A stretch of DNA of 64,000 nt from Aestuariibacter sp. A3R04 (GTDB taxonomy: Bacteria; Pseudomonadota; Gammaproteobacteria; Enterobacterales; Alteromonadaceae), in the NCBI RefSeq assembly GCF_018860805.1, contig NZ_JAHKQR010000011.1, positions 1,110,366 through 1,174,365 on the forward strand, read 5' to 3'. Positions 39,436 to 48,694 of the stretch are shown in pieces. Within the stretch, counting starts at the first letter, position 1. Each line of letters begins with the position of its first letter. Both the position numbers and the translations under genes were made by a program. The notes under the pieces were generated by a model that was not told the DNA's origin, did not search any database, and saw only the letters and a list, made by a program, of their open reading frames with translations.

Positions 39436-40758
39436 ATGAAAATATCGAACTTTTTGTTATACAACACGCTAAGGCCATATTGGGAAAGCATAAGGGCAAG
39501 TTATTGGTTCATTCCCACTATAATGATTATCGGAGCGTTTTTTCTGGGCTACATCAGTACGTCATGGTTGCCAGCAGCTACAGCGAATGAACCCCTCGGA
39601 GACGCGTTGATCATACTTTTGCCAAATGCGGCACGAGCACTGGCGTCCACTGTTGCTACGTCTATTATAACGGCCACCAGCATTGCGTTTTCTATGACAC
39701 TTGTGGCGTTAACCATGGCTTCGTCGCAGTTTGGCCCCCGATTACTGCAAACATTCATGGATGACCGCGGAACACAAATTGTACTGGGGACTTTGACGTC
39801 CACATTCATCTATTGTCTTATTGTAATTTACCATCTCGGTTCAAAAGATGCACAAATCACGTCAGCATCCACAATAGGGGTAAGTGTCCTGGGCATTGGC
39901 TTTGCCGATACCATGGTGTTAATTTACTATATTCACCATATTGCCCGTTTCATACAGGTAGATGAGATTGTTGAGCGCTGCTACAAGGATTGCCTGCTGC
40001 GCATGACAGCGTATTTACCACAACATAGCGACAGGGAAACGACCAAGGCAATTCCTAAAGCCATGATATCGCCACCTCATTACTCTGTCGCCGTTAAACT
40101 CGGGCAAGCAGGCTACGTACAACGCATAGATTATCAGAATTTTTTATCTCAACAACGTGAATTTGTGAGCGGCTTTCACATTCATGTAAAGGCTGGTGAC
40201 TACGTTACCCACACGCAGGATGTATTTACCGTTTATTCAATTTATCCGCTAAAGAAAGATGTAATAGATACACTGAAAAAAAACCTGGTACTTGGCAAAC
40301 GACGAACAGCCATTCAAGATCCGGTATTCGGGCTCACACAAATAGTAGAAATAAGTTTGCGGGCACTATCGCCCGGTATAAATGATCCCATGACAGCCAT
40401 GACCTGCGCAGACAGGTTAACCACAATATGTTTATATTTGAATAAGCGAACATTTCCCGCCGAGGCTCTCGTACATCAACAAAGTAAACAGTGGATGGTG
40501 CGGAAAACCATATCATTTGCCGAGGTGCTCGACACTGCTTTTTGTCAACTTCGACAAGCCGCCGCGGCACACCCTGATGTATTAATACACTTACTGACCT
40601 GCTTAAAGAAATGTCAGGAGGAAGGGAAGCAATACAGTACGCTTTACAACTACCATGTAGATGCAGTGTTTGAGAGTGCCAATTTCCACAGGCTGTCTAA
40701 GTACGATCAAAAAGCACTCAGTGACGCGTACACCGCGGCACTGAGCCTCGGCACCTAG
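39436..40758 (+). CDS. DUF2254 inner-membrane protein
   Basis: A 440-residue protein with four membrane helices in the first 190 residues (about 23-42, 60-85, 112-130 and 138-160) and a long cytosolic part containing the family hallmark LRALSPGINDPMTAM near residue 310. Function of DUF2254 is not known. It follows the phosphatase-lipid kinase gene by three bases, so the two are an operon, and its stop overlaps the convergent yqaE-like gene. Confidence 0.9.
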   Translation: MKISNFLLYNTLRPYWESIRASYWFIPTIMIIGAFFLGYISTSWLPAATANEPLGDALIILLPNAARALASTVATSIITATSIAFSMTLVALTMASSQFGPRLLQTFMDDRGTQIVLGTLTSTFIYCLIVIYHLGSKDAQITSASTIGVSVLGIGFADTMVLIYYIHHIARFIQVDEIVERCYKDCLLRMTAYLPQHSDRETTKAIPKAMISPPHYSVAVKLGQAGYVQRIDYQNFLSQQREFVSGFHIHVKAGDYVTHTQDVFTVYSIYPLKKDVIDTLKKNLVLGKRRTAIQDPVFGLTQIVEISLRALSPGINDPMTAMTCADRLTTICLYLNKRTFPAEALVHQQSKQWMVRKTISFAEVLDTAFCQLRQAAAAHPDVLIHLLTCLKKCQEEGKQYSTLYNYHVDAVFESANFHRLSKYDQKALSDAYTAALSLGT

Positions 40759-40913
40759 CGGGTCGCAATTATATACACTGCGTGCACAATACCAGGTATA
40801 TAACCAAGCAAGGTCAACAGAATGTTTATCCAAAACTGCGGGCCAATTCCCACTTGTAAAAATACCCCCAAAGGTGGCAGTAAAATTGACAATATAATGC
40901 GAATAATATCCAT
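40755..40913 (-). CDS. YqaE/Pmp3-family small membrane protein
   Basis: A 52-residue protein that I translated by hand. It begins MDIIRIILSILLPPLGVFLQ, followed by VGIGPQFWINILLTLLGYIP and the ending GIVHAVYIIATR. The two hydrophobic helices with the PPLGV and LGYIPGI-HA motifs are the complete UPF0057/PMP3 signature. AAAGGAAAG precedes the ATG. Family members in other organisms respond to salt or membrane stress. Ends four bases inside the convergent DUF2254 gene. Confidence 0.93.
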   Translation of the reverse strand: MDIIRIILSILLPPLGVFLQVGIGPQFWINILLTLLGYIPGIVHAVYIIATR

Positions 40914-40980
40914 GATCTTTCCTTTCATTGATGAGTTTATTCATTATGAAGCAAGTTTAATGCACAAACTTACCAATGGT

Positions 40981-41014
40981 AAAAAAAAAGCTAACTCAAT
41001 TGAGTTAGCTTTTT
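40981..41014 (-). terminator. terminator after tRNA-Leu
   Basis: A long perfect stem, AAAAAGCTAACTCA / TGAGTTAGCTTTTT with an AT loop, and a U-tract on the minus strand. It begins 6 bases after the tRNA 3' end and would work in both directions. Confidence 0.93.
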
Positions 41015-41019
41015 CAAAT

Positions 41020-41104
41020 TGGTGCGGAAAGCGGGACTTGAACCCGCACGACCGAAGTCACCACCCCCTCAAGATGGCGTGTCTACCAATTCCACCACTT
41101 CCGC
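41020..41104 (-). tRNA. tRNA-Leu (anticodon GAG)
   Basis: 85 bases including an encoded CCA. The acceptor stem GCGGAAG pairs with the CTTTCCGC end. It has the anticodon arm CCATC-TTGAGGG-GGTGG giving GAG, a long class II variable arm, and a T-arm with GGTTCAAGTCC. It directly follows secG, as leuU does in E. coli. Confidence 0.97.
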
Positions 41105-41111
41105 AAAAACA

Positions 41112-41504
41112 TTAATTAGGTACATCGTCAGTCTGATTGTCCGTTACCGGCACATCTTCAACTTCAACACTTGGGACATCAGAACTATTTACTTCTGACT
41201 CCGTAACAACTGGTATTGAATCTTCTACGACTGGAGCAGAAAGATCATCCCAACCATCTTCAGCTTTTTCTGTGTTGGCAGTAATGTTGCCTAAAAACAA
41301 ACTCAACACAAAGAACAATGTCGCCAGTACTGATGTTGTTTTCGTCATAAAGTTACCCGATCCACTGGAACCGAATACTGTATTAGAACCGCCACCACCA
41401 AACGATGCTCCCATGTTAGCTCCCTTGCCCTGTTGAATGAGCACAAAGCCTATAAGCATGAGTGCAACAATCAGGTAAGCCACTAACAGCACTTCGTATA
41501 ACAT
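41112..41504 (-). CDS. secG: preprotein translocase subunit SecG
   Basis: Accessory subunit of the SecYEG channel. The 130-residue protein has two membrane helices (about 3-22 and 54-74), the conserved QQGKGANMGASFGGG and FGSSGSGNFMTK loop, and a long acidic C-terminal tail (about 50 residues, Asp/Glu/Val-rich) ending DDVPN, compared with the shorter Ala/Pro tail of E. coli SecG. The start at 41504 is set by GAGGT five bases upstream; the frame is open 12 codons further. Lies between tpiA and tRNA-Leu. Confidence 0.95.
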   Translation of the reverse strand: MLYEVLLVAYLIVALMLIGFVLIQQGKGANMGASFGGGGSNTVFGSSGSGNFMTKTTSVLATLFFVLSLFLGNITANTEKAEDGWDDLSAPVVEDSIPVVTESEVNSSDVPSVEVEDVPVTDNQTDDVPN

Positions 41505-41514
41505 AAATACCTCG

Positions 41515-42261
41515 TCAATTTGCCGCTTGGCAGATTGCAATAAAATCGTTTGCTTTCAAACTAGCGCCGCCAATCAGTCCACCGTCGATGTCCTGTTTTG
41601 CAAACAGCGCTTCAGCGTTGTCAGGCTTTACACTTCCACCATATAACAACAGCATTGAGTGTGATAAATCACTGTCTTTTTCAGCAATGTACTGTCGAAT
41701 AAATGCGTGTACATCCTGCGCTTCTTCCGGAGAAGCTGTTTTCCCAGTGCCAATAGCCCAAATAGGCTCATAGGCAATTACTGCATTGCCAAGTAAAGAC
41801 ACATCAATATGTGTAAACACGGCATCTAATTGCTTACGGACAAAATCTTTAACATCACCACTTTCTCTTACCGAGAGTGGCTCGCCACAACATATAATCG
41901 GCGTCATACCAGCTTCAAGCACTTTGAGCGCTTTTTCTGCAACCAGCTCATTACTCTCGCCGTGATCCTCTCTGCGCTCAGAATGGCCGACAATACAGAA
42001 TTTGCAACCAAAATCAGCTAGCATGGATACTGACAAATCACCAGTATGAGCCCCACTGTCAAACTGACTCACATCTTGCGCACCGACAATAACATCACTT
42101 TGTTCAAAGGATGATATCAGAATCGCCGGCGGACATAAAACCACATCGACAGTTTCACTGCTAAAGGCGCTCAGAGCGGAGATAAACTCACTGGCCAGAT
42201 TGCGTGACCCGTTCATTTTCCAGTTACCTGCTACCAGGCGTTTTCTTGTTACTGTATTCAT
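41515..42261 (-). CDS. tpiA: triosephosphate isomerase
   Basis: Interconverts dihydroxyacetone phosphate and glyceraldehyde-3-phosphate. The 248-residue TIM barrel begins NWKMNGS (catalytic Lys), has the catalytic His in VGHSERR, the catalytic Glu in AYEPIWAIGTGK and the phosphate loop LYGGSVKPDN. Sits between glmM and secG; in E. coli this position has no tpiA, but Pseudomonas and Vibrio relatives share the arrangement. Confidence 0.97.
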   Translation of the reverse strand: MNTVTRKRLVAGNWKMNGSRNLASEFISALSAFSSETVDVVLCPPAILISSFEQSDVIVGAQDVSQFDSGAHTGDLSVSMLADFGCKFCIVGHSERREDHGESNELVAEKALKVLEAGMTPIICCGEPLSVRESGDVKDFVRKQLDAVFTHIDVSLLGNAVIAYEPIWAIGTGKTASPEEAQDVHAFIRQYIAEKDSDLSHSMLLLYGGSVKPDNAEALFAKQDIDGGLIGGASLKANDFIAICQAAN

Positions 42262-42354
42262 GTCAGACCAAACCCTGTCTCAAAGCGGGCGTGATATTAA
42301 CGATTCCCGCCCAAATATACAAGTCTAAAAATAACATTATTTTAGCCGAATCAA

Positions 42355-43698
42355 CTAATTGGCCACTTTACGTACAGCATCTGCTATAGATTCAGCCCAT
42401 TTTAGTGAATGCATCTCGTCATCAGACTCAACCATTACGCGAATCAGGGGCTCAGTTCCACTCTTTCTGAGTAATACTCGACCTGATTTCCCCAATGCGG
42501 CTTCTGCGGTATTCACGGCATCTTTCACACTACCATTTTCCAGCGGACTGCTCGCGCCTTCATTGTACCTCACGTTTATTAATTTCTGAGGAAACTTTTC
42601 AAAACCACTGCTCAATTGATGTAAATCCATGCCAGAGCGCAGCATCGCTGTAATTACCTGTAATCCTGCAACAATCCCGTCTCCAGTAGACGCAATGTTT
42701 AAATTGAGTACATGGCCACTGTTTTCTCCGCCAATTGCCCAGCCTTTTTGTTGTAGTAACTCCATAACGTAGCGATCGCCAACTGCACTGCGCGCAAACG
42801 GAATACCCAATTTGCTAAGAGCGACTTCCAAACCCAGATTGCTCATTAACGTACCTACAACACCACCGGACAAGCGGCCTGATTTTAAAGCATCCCGAGC
42901 GACGATATACAGTATTTCATCACCATCAAGTACGTTTCCTAAATGATCGACTAACATGATCCTGTCGCCATCGCCGTCGAGGGCAAAGCCAAGATGGGCA
43001 CCGGTTTCCAATACTTTTTCTACCGTCGCACGCATAGATGTCGCCCCCACTTTCTCATTTATGTTGAGGCCATCAGGAGAGGTGCCTATTTCGATAACTT
43101 CAGCACCCAGTTCTGATAGCACGTTAGGAGCAATGTGATACGTTGCACCATGGGCACAATCGACTACTATTTTCATCCCCTTTAACGACAAATCAGATGG
43201 AAATGTGCCTTTGCAAAATTCGATATATCGGCCTGCTGCGTCATTGATCCGGGTTGCCTTACCTAATTTATTTGACGCCACACAGGTCATAGGTTCATCG
43301 AGCATAGATTCAATCGCCAGCTCAATGTCATCATCGAGTTTGAAACCATCAGATGAAAAAAACTTAATGCCATTGTCGTAATAAGGGTTATGAGAGGCAG
43401 AGATAACGATGCCAGCTTCCGAGCGAAACGTTTTAGTCAAGTAGGCAATTGCAGGAGTAGGCATGGGGCCGAGTAAACCGATATTGATGCCAGCGGCTGA
43501 AAGACCCGCTTCCAAAGCCGACTCCAACATATATCCGGATATACGCGTATCCTTCCCTATGAGAACTTTGTTCGTGCCATGGCCTGCCAGTACTTTTCCG
43601 GCAGCCCAGCCTAATTTGGTAACAAACTCAGGGTTTATAGCGCTTTCACCCACCTTCCCTCTAATGCCATCTGTTCCAAAGTACTTACGCTGACCCAT
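42355..43698 (-). CDS. glmM: phosphoglucosamine mutase GlmM
   Basis: Converts glucosamine-6-phosphate to glucosamine-1-phosphate for UDP-GlcNAc. The 447-residue protein has FGTDGIRG, the phosphoserine loop [12 protein letters not shown], the metal loop DGDGDR and the C-terminal phosphate site [12 protein letters not shown]. Only one base separates it from folP, as in the conserved ftsH-folP-glmM operon. Confidence 0.98.
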   Translation of the reverse strand: MGQRKYFGTDGIRGKVGESAINPEFVTKLGWAAGKVLAGHGTNKVLIGKDTRISGYMLESALEAGLSAAGINIGLLGPMPTPAIAYLTKTFRSEAGIVISASHNPYYDNGIKFFSSDGFKLDDDIELAIESMLDEPMTCVASNKLGKATRINDAAGRYIEFCKGTFPSDLSLKGMKIVVDCAHGATYHIAPNVLSELGAEVIEIGTSPDGLNINEKVGATSMRATVEKVLETGAHLGFALDGDGDRIMLVDHLGNVLDGDEILYIVARDALKSGRLSGGVVGTLMSNLGLEVALSKLGIPFARSAVGDRYVMELLQQKGWAIGGENSGHVLNLNIASTGDGIVAGLQVITAMLRSGMDLHQLSSGFEKFPQKLINVRYNEGASSPLENGSVKDAVNTAEAALGKSGRVLLRKSGTEPLIRVMVESDDEMHSLKWAESIADAVRKVAN

Positions 43699-43699
43699 C

Positions 43700-44542
43700 T
43701 CAGGCTCCTTGAATTGTTTTTCGTATTTGTTGAATTTTTTTCACTATCTTTACAGCATCTACCGTTTCATCCACATCGTGTACCCGGATGATTTTCGCCC
43801 CAGCTTGGGCCGCTATGGTGGCCAGTGCAATGCTGCCCGCCATTCTCTTATCAACAGGTTTATTTAGCAGATCACCTATCATAGATTTTCTTGACATCCC
43901 TATAAGCAAGGGGTAACCGAGATGATTTATTCTGCCAAGTTCAGCAAGCAACTGATAGTTGTGATCCAACTGTTTGCCGAACCCGAAGCCCGGATCGAGC
44001 ATAATTTGACTATCGTCTATGCCGGCCTGCTTACACGCGTCGATTCGTCCCAGTAAAAAATTAATGACTTCGTCGACCACATCATCGTAAGTCGGTGCAT
44101 TCTGCATATTGTCCGGCTGACCTTTCATGTGCATCAAACAAACCGGAACATCGCAAGCTGCCGCGACTTCTATTGCTCCCGGCTCAGTGAGTGCCCTTAC
44201 GTCGTTAATTAATGACGCTCCAGCTTCCACAGCGGCTTTCATTACCGCGGCTTTGCTTGTATCTACAGAAATTACAACCTCATTTTCACACGCCAGTTGT
44301 TCAATCACCGGAATAACTCTGTCCAGTTCTTCCTGTTCACCGACTAACGGCGCTCCAGGCCGGGTGGATTCTCCACCTATATCAATAAACGAAGCTCCGC
44401 CGGCTATCATTTTACGCCCGTGCTTCACTGCATTTATCACCGTATTGTGTTGCCCGCCATCTGAAAACGAATCCGGTGTGACGTTGAGTATACCCATTAC
44501 GTGGGGCTCTTGAAGGTCTATTTCAGTATGTTTAAATTGCAT
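43700..44542 (-). CDS. folP: dihydropteroate synthase
   Basis: Condenses p-aminobenzoate with dihydropterin pyrophosphate in folate synthesis. The 280-residue TIM barrel has [25 protein letters not shown] and DPGFGFGK. Lies between ftsH and glmM on the same strand. A terminator precedes it after ftsH, so it may have its own promoter. Confidence 0.97.
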   Translation of the reverse strand: MQFKHTEIDLQEPHVMGILNVTPDSFSDGGQHNTVINAVKHGRKMIAGGASFIDIGGESTRPGAPLVGEQEELDRVIPVIEQLACENEVVISVDTSKAAVMKAAVEAGASLINDVRALTEPGAIEVAAACDVPVCLMHMKGQPDNMQNAPTYDDVVDEVINFLLGRIDACKQAGIDDSQIMLDPGFGFGKQLDHNYQLLAELGRINHLGYPLLIGMSRKSMIGDLLNKPVDKRMAGSIALATIAAQAGAKIIRVHDVDETVDAVKIVKKIQQIRKTIQGA

Positions 44543-44607
44543 AGCGTATATCTATCAAATTGATTTTGGGAGTAATGTTATTTTAGCCCATGGGGAGAGG
44601 TGATGCG

Positions 44608-44636
44608 AAAAGCGCCAGAGAATTTCTGGCGCTTTT
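44608..44636 (-). terminator. terminator after ftsH
   Basis: Stem AAAAGCGCCAGA / TCTGGCGCTTTT around a five-base loop, 20 bases past the ftsH stop. The U-tract is within the stem. Confidence 0.75.
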
Positions 44637-44655
44637 GAAGTGATGGAGTTTACTA

Positions 44656-46596
44656 TTAGCTAGGCAAGTCGCCTGGTTTGCCAACGGATGGTTTATCCAC
44701 GCCATCGTCAGTAATTTCGCCTTCTCGGCCTGGTTTTCCACCAGGGGGATTTCCATCGCCCTTCGGCGCACGATCATCCCAATCTGCCGGTGGTCTTACG
44801 TCTCTGCGATCCATCAAATCATCGATTTGTTTCGCATCAATGGTTTCATATTTCATTAACGCATCCTTCATGGTGTGAAGAATATCGATGTTTTCCTCCA
44901 AAATCTTATACGCACGCTCATAATTACTATCGATTATGGCTTTTATTTCAGCATCGATGGCACGCGCAGTATCATCAGACATATGTGAAGCCTTCGACAT
45001 TGACTTGCCCAGGAACACCTCACCTTCGTCTTCCGCGTAAAGCATGGGTCCCATTTTACTCGACAGGCCCCATTGAGTAACCATTTTCCGAGCGATATCG
45101 GTCGCCCGCTCAATGTCGTTAGACGCACCGGTAGTTACTTTGTCATCACCGTAAATAATTTGCTCGGCTATACGACCGCCAAACAAACTGGAAATCATAC
45201 TTTCCAAGTGTTGCTTAGAATGGCTAACCCGATCTTGTTCCGGCAAATACATGGTTACACCCAGCGCTCTTCCCCGCGGAATAATAGACACTTTGTATAC
45301 TGGATCGTGTTCAGGTACAAGACGACCAACAATAGCATGACCAGCTTCATGATAGGCCGTCATAGCCTTTTCTTCTTCGGTCATGACCATAGACTTGCGC
45401 TCGGCGCCCATCATGATCTTGTCTTTTGCTTTATCGAACTCTTCCATTGCCACTAAGCGCTTATTCGCTCTGGCAGCAAAAAGTGCAGCTTCGTTAACCA
45501 AATTAGCCAGGTCGGCACCAGAGAAACCTGGCGTACCACGGGCAATCACAGAAGCCTCTACGTTTTCACCTATAGGCACCTTGCGCATGTGAACTTTAAG
45601 AATTTGCTCACGACCGCGAATGTCAGGCAGACCAACAACCACTTGTCTGTCGAAACGGCCAGGGCGTAACAATGCTGGATCTAGTACGTCGGGACGGTTA
45701 GTCGCGGCTATGACAATAATGCCTTCATGACCTTCAAAACCGTCCATTTCAACCAACATCTGATTAAGTGTTTGCTCGCGCTCGTCGTGCCCGCCACCTA
45801 ACCCGGCACCGCGTTGGCGGCCAACGGCGTCAATCTCATCAATAAAGATAATACAAGGAGCCGCTTTCTTAGCTTGTTCGAACATGTCGCGAACACGGGA
45901 TGCACCCACACCAACAAACATTTCGACAAAATCAGACCCTGAGATGGTAAAAAACGGCACTTTCGCTTCACCGGCAATAGCCTTCGCAAGCAACGTTTTA
46001 CCCGTTCCCGGCGGTCCTACCATTAATACGCCTTTGGGGATCTTACCACCCAGTTTCTGAAATTTAGACGGATCGCGAAGGAAGTCTACTAACTCGGCAA
46101 CGTCTTCTTTAGCTTCATCGCATCCAGCGACGTCAGCAAACGTTGTTTTGATTTGATCTTCACCCAACAAACGCGCTTTGCTCTTACCAAAAGACATCGC
46201 GCCGCGGCCACCACCACCTTGCATTTGTCTCATGAAGAAAATCCACACCGCAATGAGCAATAGCATCGGGAACCAGGAAATAAAGATACTGGTCAAAACA
46301 GAAGGTTTCTCAGGCGGTTCACCTAATACTCGCACATCTTTTTTTACCAGATCAGAAATCAACTGATCGTCGAAATAAGGAATATAAGTGACAAAGACTT
46401 CCCCGTTGCGACGGGTGCCACGTATTTCGCGAGCATCACTGTTTATACGGACCTCGCGGATATTTCCTTGGTTTGCTTCTTTCAGAAAAGTGGTGTAATC
46501 CGTTTGCGCTTTTGTCGATTCTCCAGGAGAAAAACTCTGGAAAACAGACATTAGCACAACGGCAATGACCAACCATAAGATTAAATTTTTTGCCAT
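44656..46596 (-). CDS. ftsH: ATP-dependent zinc metalloprotease FtsH
   Basis: Membrane-anchored AAA+ protease for quality control and regulatory proteolysis (in E. coli LpxC and sigma-32). The 646-residue protein has two N-terminal membrane helices (about 5-20 and 100-120), Walker A GPPGTGKT, Walker [13 protein letters not shown], the second region of homology and the zinc site HEAGH. The start chosen at 46596 gives the nearly universal opening [16 protein letters not shown]; the frame is open for 35 further codons upstream without homology. Confidence 0.98.
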   Translation of the reverse strand: MAKNLILWLVIAVVLMSVFQSFSPGESTKAQTDYTTFLKEANQGNIREVRINSDAREIRGTRRNGEVFVTYIPYFDDQLISDLVKKDVRVLGEPPEKPSVLTSIFISWFPMLLLIAVWIFFMRQMQGGGGRGAMSFGKSKARLLGEDQIKTTFADVAGCDEAKEDVAELVDFLRDPSKFQKLGGKIPKGVLMVGPPGTGKTLLAKAIAGEAKVPFFTISGSDFVEMFVGVGASRVRDMFEQAKKAAPCIIFIDEIDAVGRQRGAGLGGGHDEREQTLNQMLVEMDGFEGHEGIIVIAATNRPDVLDPALLRPGRFDRQVVVGLPDIRGREQILKVHMRKVPIGENVEASVIARGTPGFSGADLANLVNEAALFAARANKRLVAMEEFDKAKDKIMMGAERKSMVMTEEEKAMTAYHEAGHAIVGRLVPEHDPVYKVSIIPRGRALGVTMYLPEQDRVSHSKQHLESMISSLFGGRIAEQIIYGDDKVTTGASNDIERATDIARKMVTQWGLSSKMGPMLYAEDEGEVFLGKSMSKASHMSDDTARAIDAEIKAIIDSNYERAYKILEENIDILHTMKDALMKYETIDAKQIDDLMDRRDVRPPADWDDRAPKGDGNPPGGKPGREGEITDDGVDKPSVGKPGDLPS

Positions 46597-46756
46597 ATCG
46601 CTCAAGCTACTAACCTCTAATAAAACCGGAACGTCCGGGATGAGTGACGGCTCTCTGCCTCGCCTGTTAAGTAAGTCATATCCTTGCCAAACAGTGCGCA
46701 CCTTCCCTTAGATTTCCGTACGAAATGCGTTCCCTACTTCGCCAATCTACAGCCTA

Positions 46757-47386
46757 CTACAATTTGTATCCTGTAGCCACCAAATACACCTCTCGAGAAC
46801 GCGCTCTTGAGGAGTCCGGCTTTCGGGTTTTGATGGTTTTAAAAACATCCCGTATGGATCGGAAATATTCATCGAACCCTTCCCCCTGAAATACTTTGAT
46901 GACAAAACTGCCATTTGGTTTCAATACCTGATGACACATGTCCAGTGCTAATTCACACAAGTACATGGAACGGCTCTGATCCACAGAATTATTTCCACTC
47001 ATATTAGGAGCCATATCGGACATAACGATATCTACGTTTTTACCGCCGATTCTGTTCAATAATGTCTCTAATACCGCTTCTTCTCGAAAATCCCCTTGTA
47101 GAAAATCAACGCCTACAATGGGATCCATACCCAGAATATCACAGGCGATAACCTGTCCCTTATCGCCCACCAGCTGCGAAGCGAGTTGCGACCACCCCCC
47201 AGGCGCTGCACCAAGGTCGACAGCCGTCATACCCTGTTTGATAAGCTTATCTTTACTCTGGATTTCTTCCAGTTTAAAAACGGCCCGTGAACGCCAACCC
47301 TGCTTCTGGGCTTGTTGCACGTACTGGTCATCAAAGTGTTCTTTTAGCCAGCGTTTACTGCTGGCCGAATGTTTCTTTTTTGTCAT
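46757..47386 (-). CDS. rlmE: 23S rRNA (U2552-2'-O) methyltransferase RlmE
   Basis: SAM-dependent ribose methylation in the A-loop of 23S rRNA. The 209-residue protein has [11 protein letters not shown] (catalytic Lys), the SAM motif [12 protein letters not shown], the catalytic Asp in SDMAPNMSG and the Lys-Glu pair in [10 protein letters not shown] and REVYLVA. Precedes ftsH by 160 bases. Divergent from yhbY, as in E. coli. Confidence 0.97.
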   Translation of the reverse strand: MTKKKHSASSKRWLKEHFDDQYVQQAQKQGWRSRAVFKLEEIQSKDKLIKQGMTAVDLGAAPGGWSQLASQLVGDKGQVIACDILGMDPIVGVDFLQGDFREEAVLETLLNRIGGKNVDIVMSDMAPNMSGNNSVDQSRSMYLCELALDMCHQVLKPNGSFVIKVFQGEGFDEYFRSIRDVFKTIKTRKPDSSRARSREVYLVATGYKL

Positions 47387-47480
47387 TCCACTACAATGTC
47401 ATTAGGATTGTTACCGAGATGGCGTTAGAATACGTCATTTCAAGGTATAACGTTATTTTAATTGTAAGAAAAACGGATAA

Positions 47481-47777
47481 ATGAAACTTTCAAATAAACA
47501 AAAGCAATTTCTGAAGGGCCTGGCCCACTCTTTAAAGCCAGTAGTTCAACTGGGTGCCAACGGTCTTACAGAAGGCGTGGTCGCCGAAATCGACTACGCG
47601 TTAAGTCACCATGAATTGATCAAAATAAAGGTACCTACCGATGACAAAGAAGAAAAAGCACTGATCATGGATGCCATCGTGCGGGAAACTAACGGAACCA
47701 AAGTACAAACCATTGGCCATGTTTTGGTCATTTACCGGCCGACCGAAGAGCGTAAAATTCAGTTGCCAAAAAATTAA
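47481..47777 (+). CDS. yhbY: ribosome assembly RNA-binding protein YhbY
   Basis: A 98-residue CRM-domain protein linked to 50S subunit assembly. It has LKGLAHSLKPVVQLGANGLT and the GxxG-type segment, then HELIKIKVP and the C-terminal strand GHVLVIYRP. Divergent from rlmE with a 94-base gap, an arrangement conserved in gammaproteobacteria. Confidence 0.95.
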   Translation: MKLSNKQKQFLKGLAHSLKPVVQLGANGLTEGVVAEIDYALSHHELIKIKVPTDDKEEKALIMDAIVRETNGTKVQTIGHVLVIYRPTEERKIQLPKN

Positions 47778-47807
47778 AGCAAATTTACCCCTCCGGGTTG
47801 TAACACC

Positions 47808-47850
47808 TTTGTTAACAAAAGGCAGCGCGTTACACTTACGTAAACGTAAA
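47808..47850 (+). promoter_or_regulatory. palindromes upstream of the HSD10-like SDR (LiuR-like site)
   Basis: Two elements before the gene at 47867: a perfect 12-bp palindrome TTTGTTAACAAA (47808-47819) and CTTACGTAAACGTAAA (47835-47850). The second resembles sites I recall for LiuR, a MerR-family regulator of branched-chain amino-acid and fatty-acid degradation in gammaproteobacteria. It lies 16 bases before the ATG, where it would affect initiation. Recall-based match. Confidence 0.5.
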
Positions 47851-47866
47851 CTCAACGGGCTCAATT

Positions 47867-48640
47867 ATGAAACTTGTTAACTCGACCGCAGTTATTTCCG
47901 GAGGCGCATCAGGCCTTGGGCTTGCTGCGGCTACCTATTTATCTCACGTGGGCGCGAAAGTTGCGCTTCTCGATGTCAACGCTGAACATGCTAAACAGGC
48001 GTTAACATTGTTACCTTCCCAACAAATCAGATTTTACCAGGCCGATGTCACCAGCGATGAACAAGTTTGTCAGGCCATTAATAGTATAAAAAATGACTTC
48101 GGTGGTATTGACCTGTGTGTAAACTGCGCCGGAATTGCCCCGGCAGTCAGGGTACTAAATAAATCCGGTGCAGCTTGTGCGCTGGCTGATTACCAAAAAG
48201 TGATAAACATAAATTTGGTTGGTACCTTTAACGTCGCCAGACTATGTGCACAGGTCATGGCTAGCCAGCCTCTTAACGACAATGGAGAACGTGGCGTTAT
48301 CATCAACACCGCGTCGATCGCTGCATATGAAGGCCAAATTGGTCAGGCTGCTTACGCGTCCAGTAAAGCTGGTATTGTTGGGCTAACGCTTCCAATGGCG
48401 AGAGATTTAGCCTCATCAGCTATTCGCGTCAACGCCATCGCGCCTGGCATTATGGCAACCCCATTACTACTGGCCATGCCAGAAAAAGTTCAGGGCGCCC
48501 TCGCCGGCAACGTCCCCTTTCCCCAGCGTTTGGGCGAGCCCAGTGAGTTTGCGAAATTAGTTGGGCACATTGCGGAAAACAGCTATATCAACGGCGAAGT
48601 TATCCGCTTAGACGGTGCCTTGAGAATGCAACCTAAGTAA
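47867..48640 (+). CDS. 3-hydroxyacyl-CoA dehydrogenase type 2 (HSD10-like SDR)
   Basis: A 257-residue SDR with GGASGLGLAAA (NAD site), the following Asp in LLDVN favouring NAD+, the NCAG motif, a catalytic Ser in NTASIAAYEGQ and Y-x3-K in AYASSKAG. The insertion around NKSGAACALADYQKVININLVGTFNV and the ending PFPQRLGEPSEFAKLV are features of the human HSD10/bacterial 3-hydroxyacyl-CoA dehydrogenase group, which acts on 2-methyl-3-hydroxybutyryl-CoA in isoleucine breakdown. No acyl-CoA genes are adjacent, so the pathway is inferred from family and the upstream site. Confidence 0.85.
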   Translation: MKLVNSTAVISGGASGLGLAAATYLSHVGAKVALLDVNAEHAKQALTLLPSQQIRFYQADVTSDEQVCQAINSIKNDFGGIDLCVNCAGIAPAVRVLNKSGAACALADYQKVININLVGTFNVARLCAQVMASQPLNDNGERGVIINTASIAAYEGQIGQAAYASSKAGIVGLTLPMARDLASSAIRVNAIAPGIMATPLLLAMPEKVQGALAGNVPFPQRLGEPSEFAKLVGHIAENSYINGEVIRLDGALRMQPK

Positions 48641-48670
48641 GCCAGAAAAGACGCTGAAAAACGTGTTCAA

Positions 48671-48694
48671 CGCGCCTTACAGCAGTAAGGCGCG
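48671..48694. terminator. hairpin between convergent SDR and Lon-related genes
   Basis: Perfect 10-bp stem CGCGCCTTAC / GTAAGGCGCG with an AGCA loop, between the stop at 48640 and the stop at 48695. No long U-tract on either side; probably a shared 3'-end hairpin. Confidence 0.6.
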
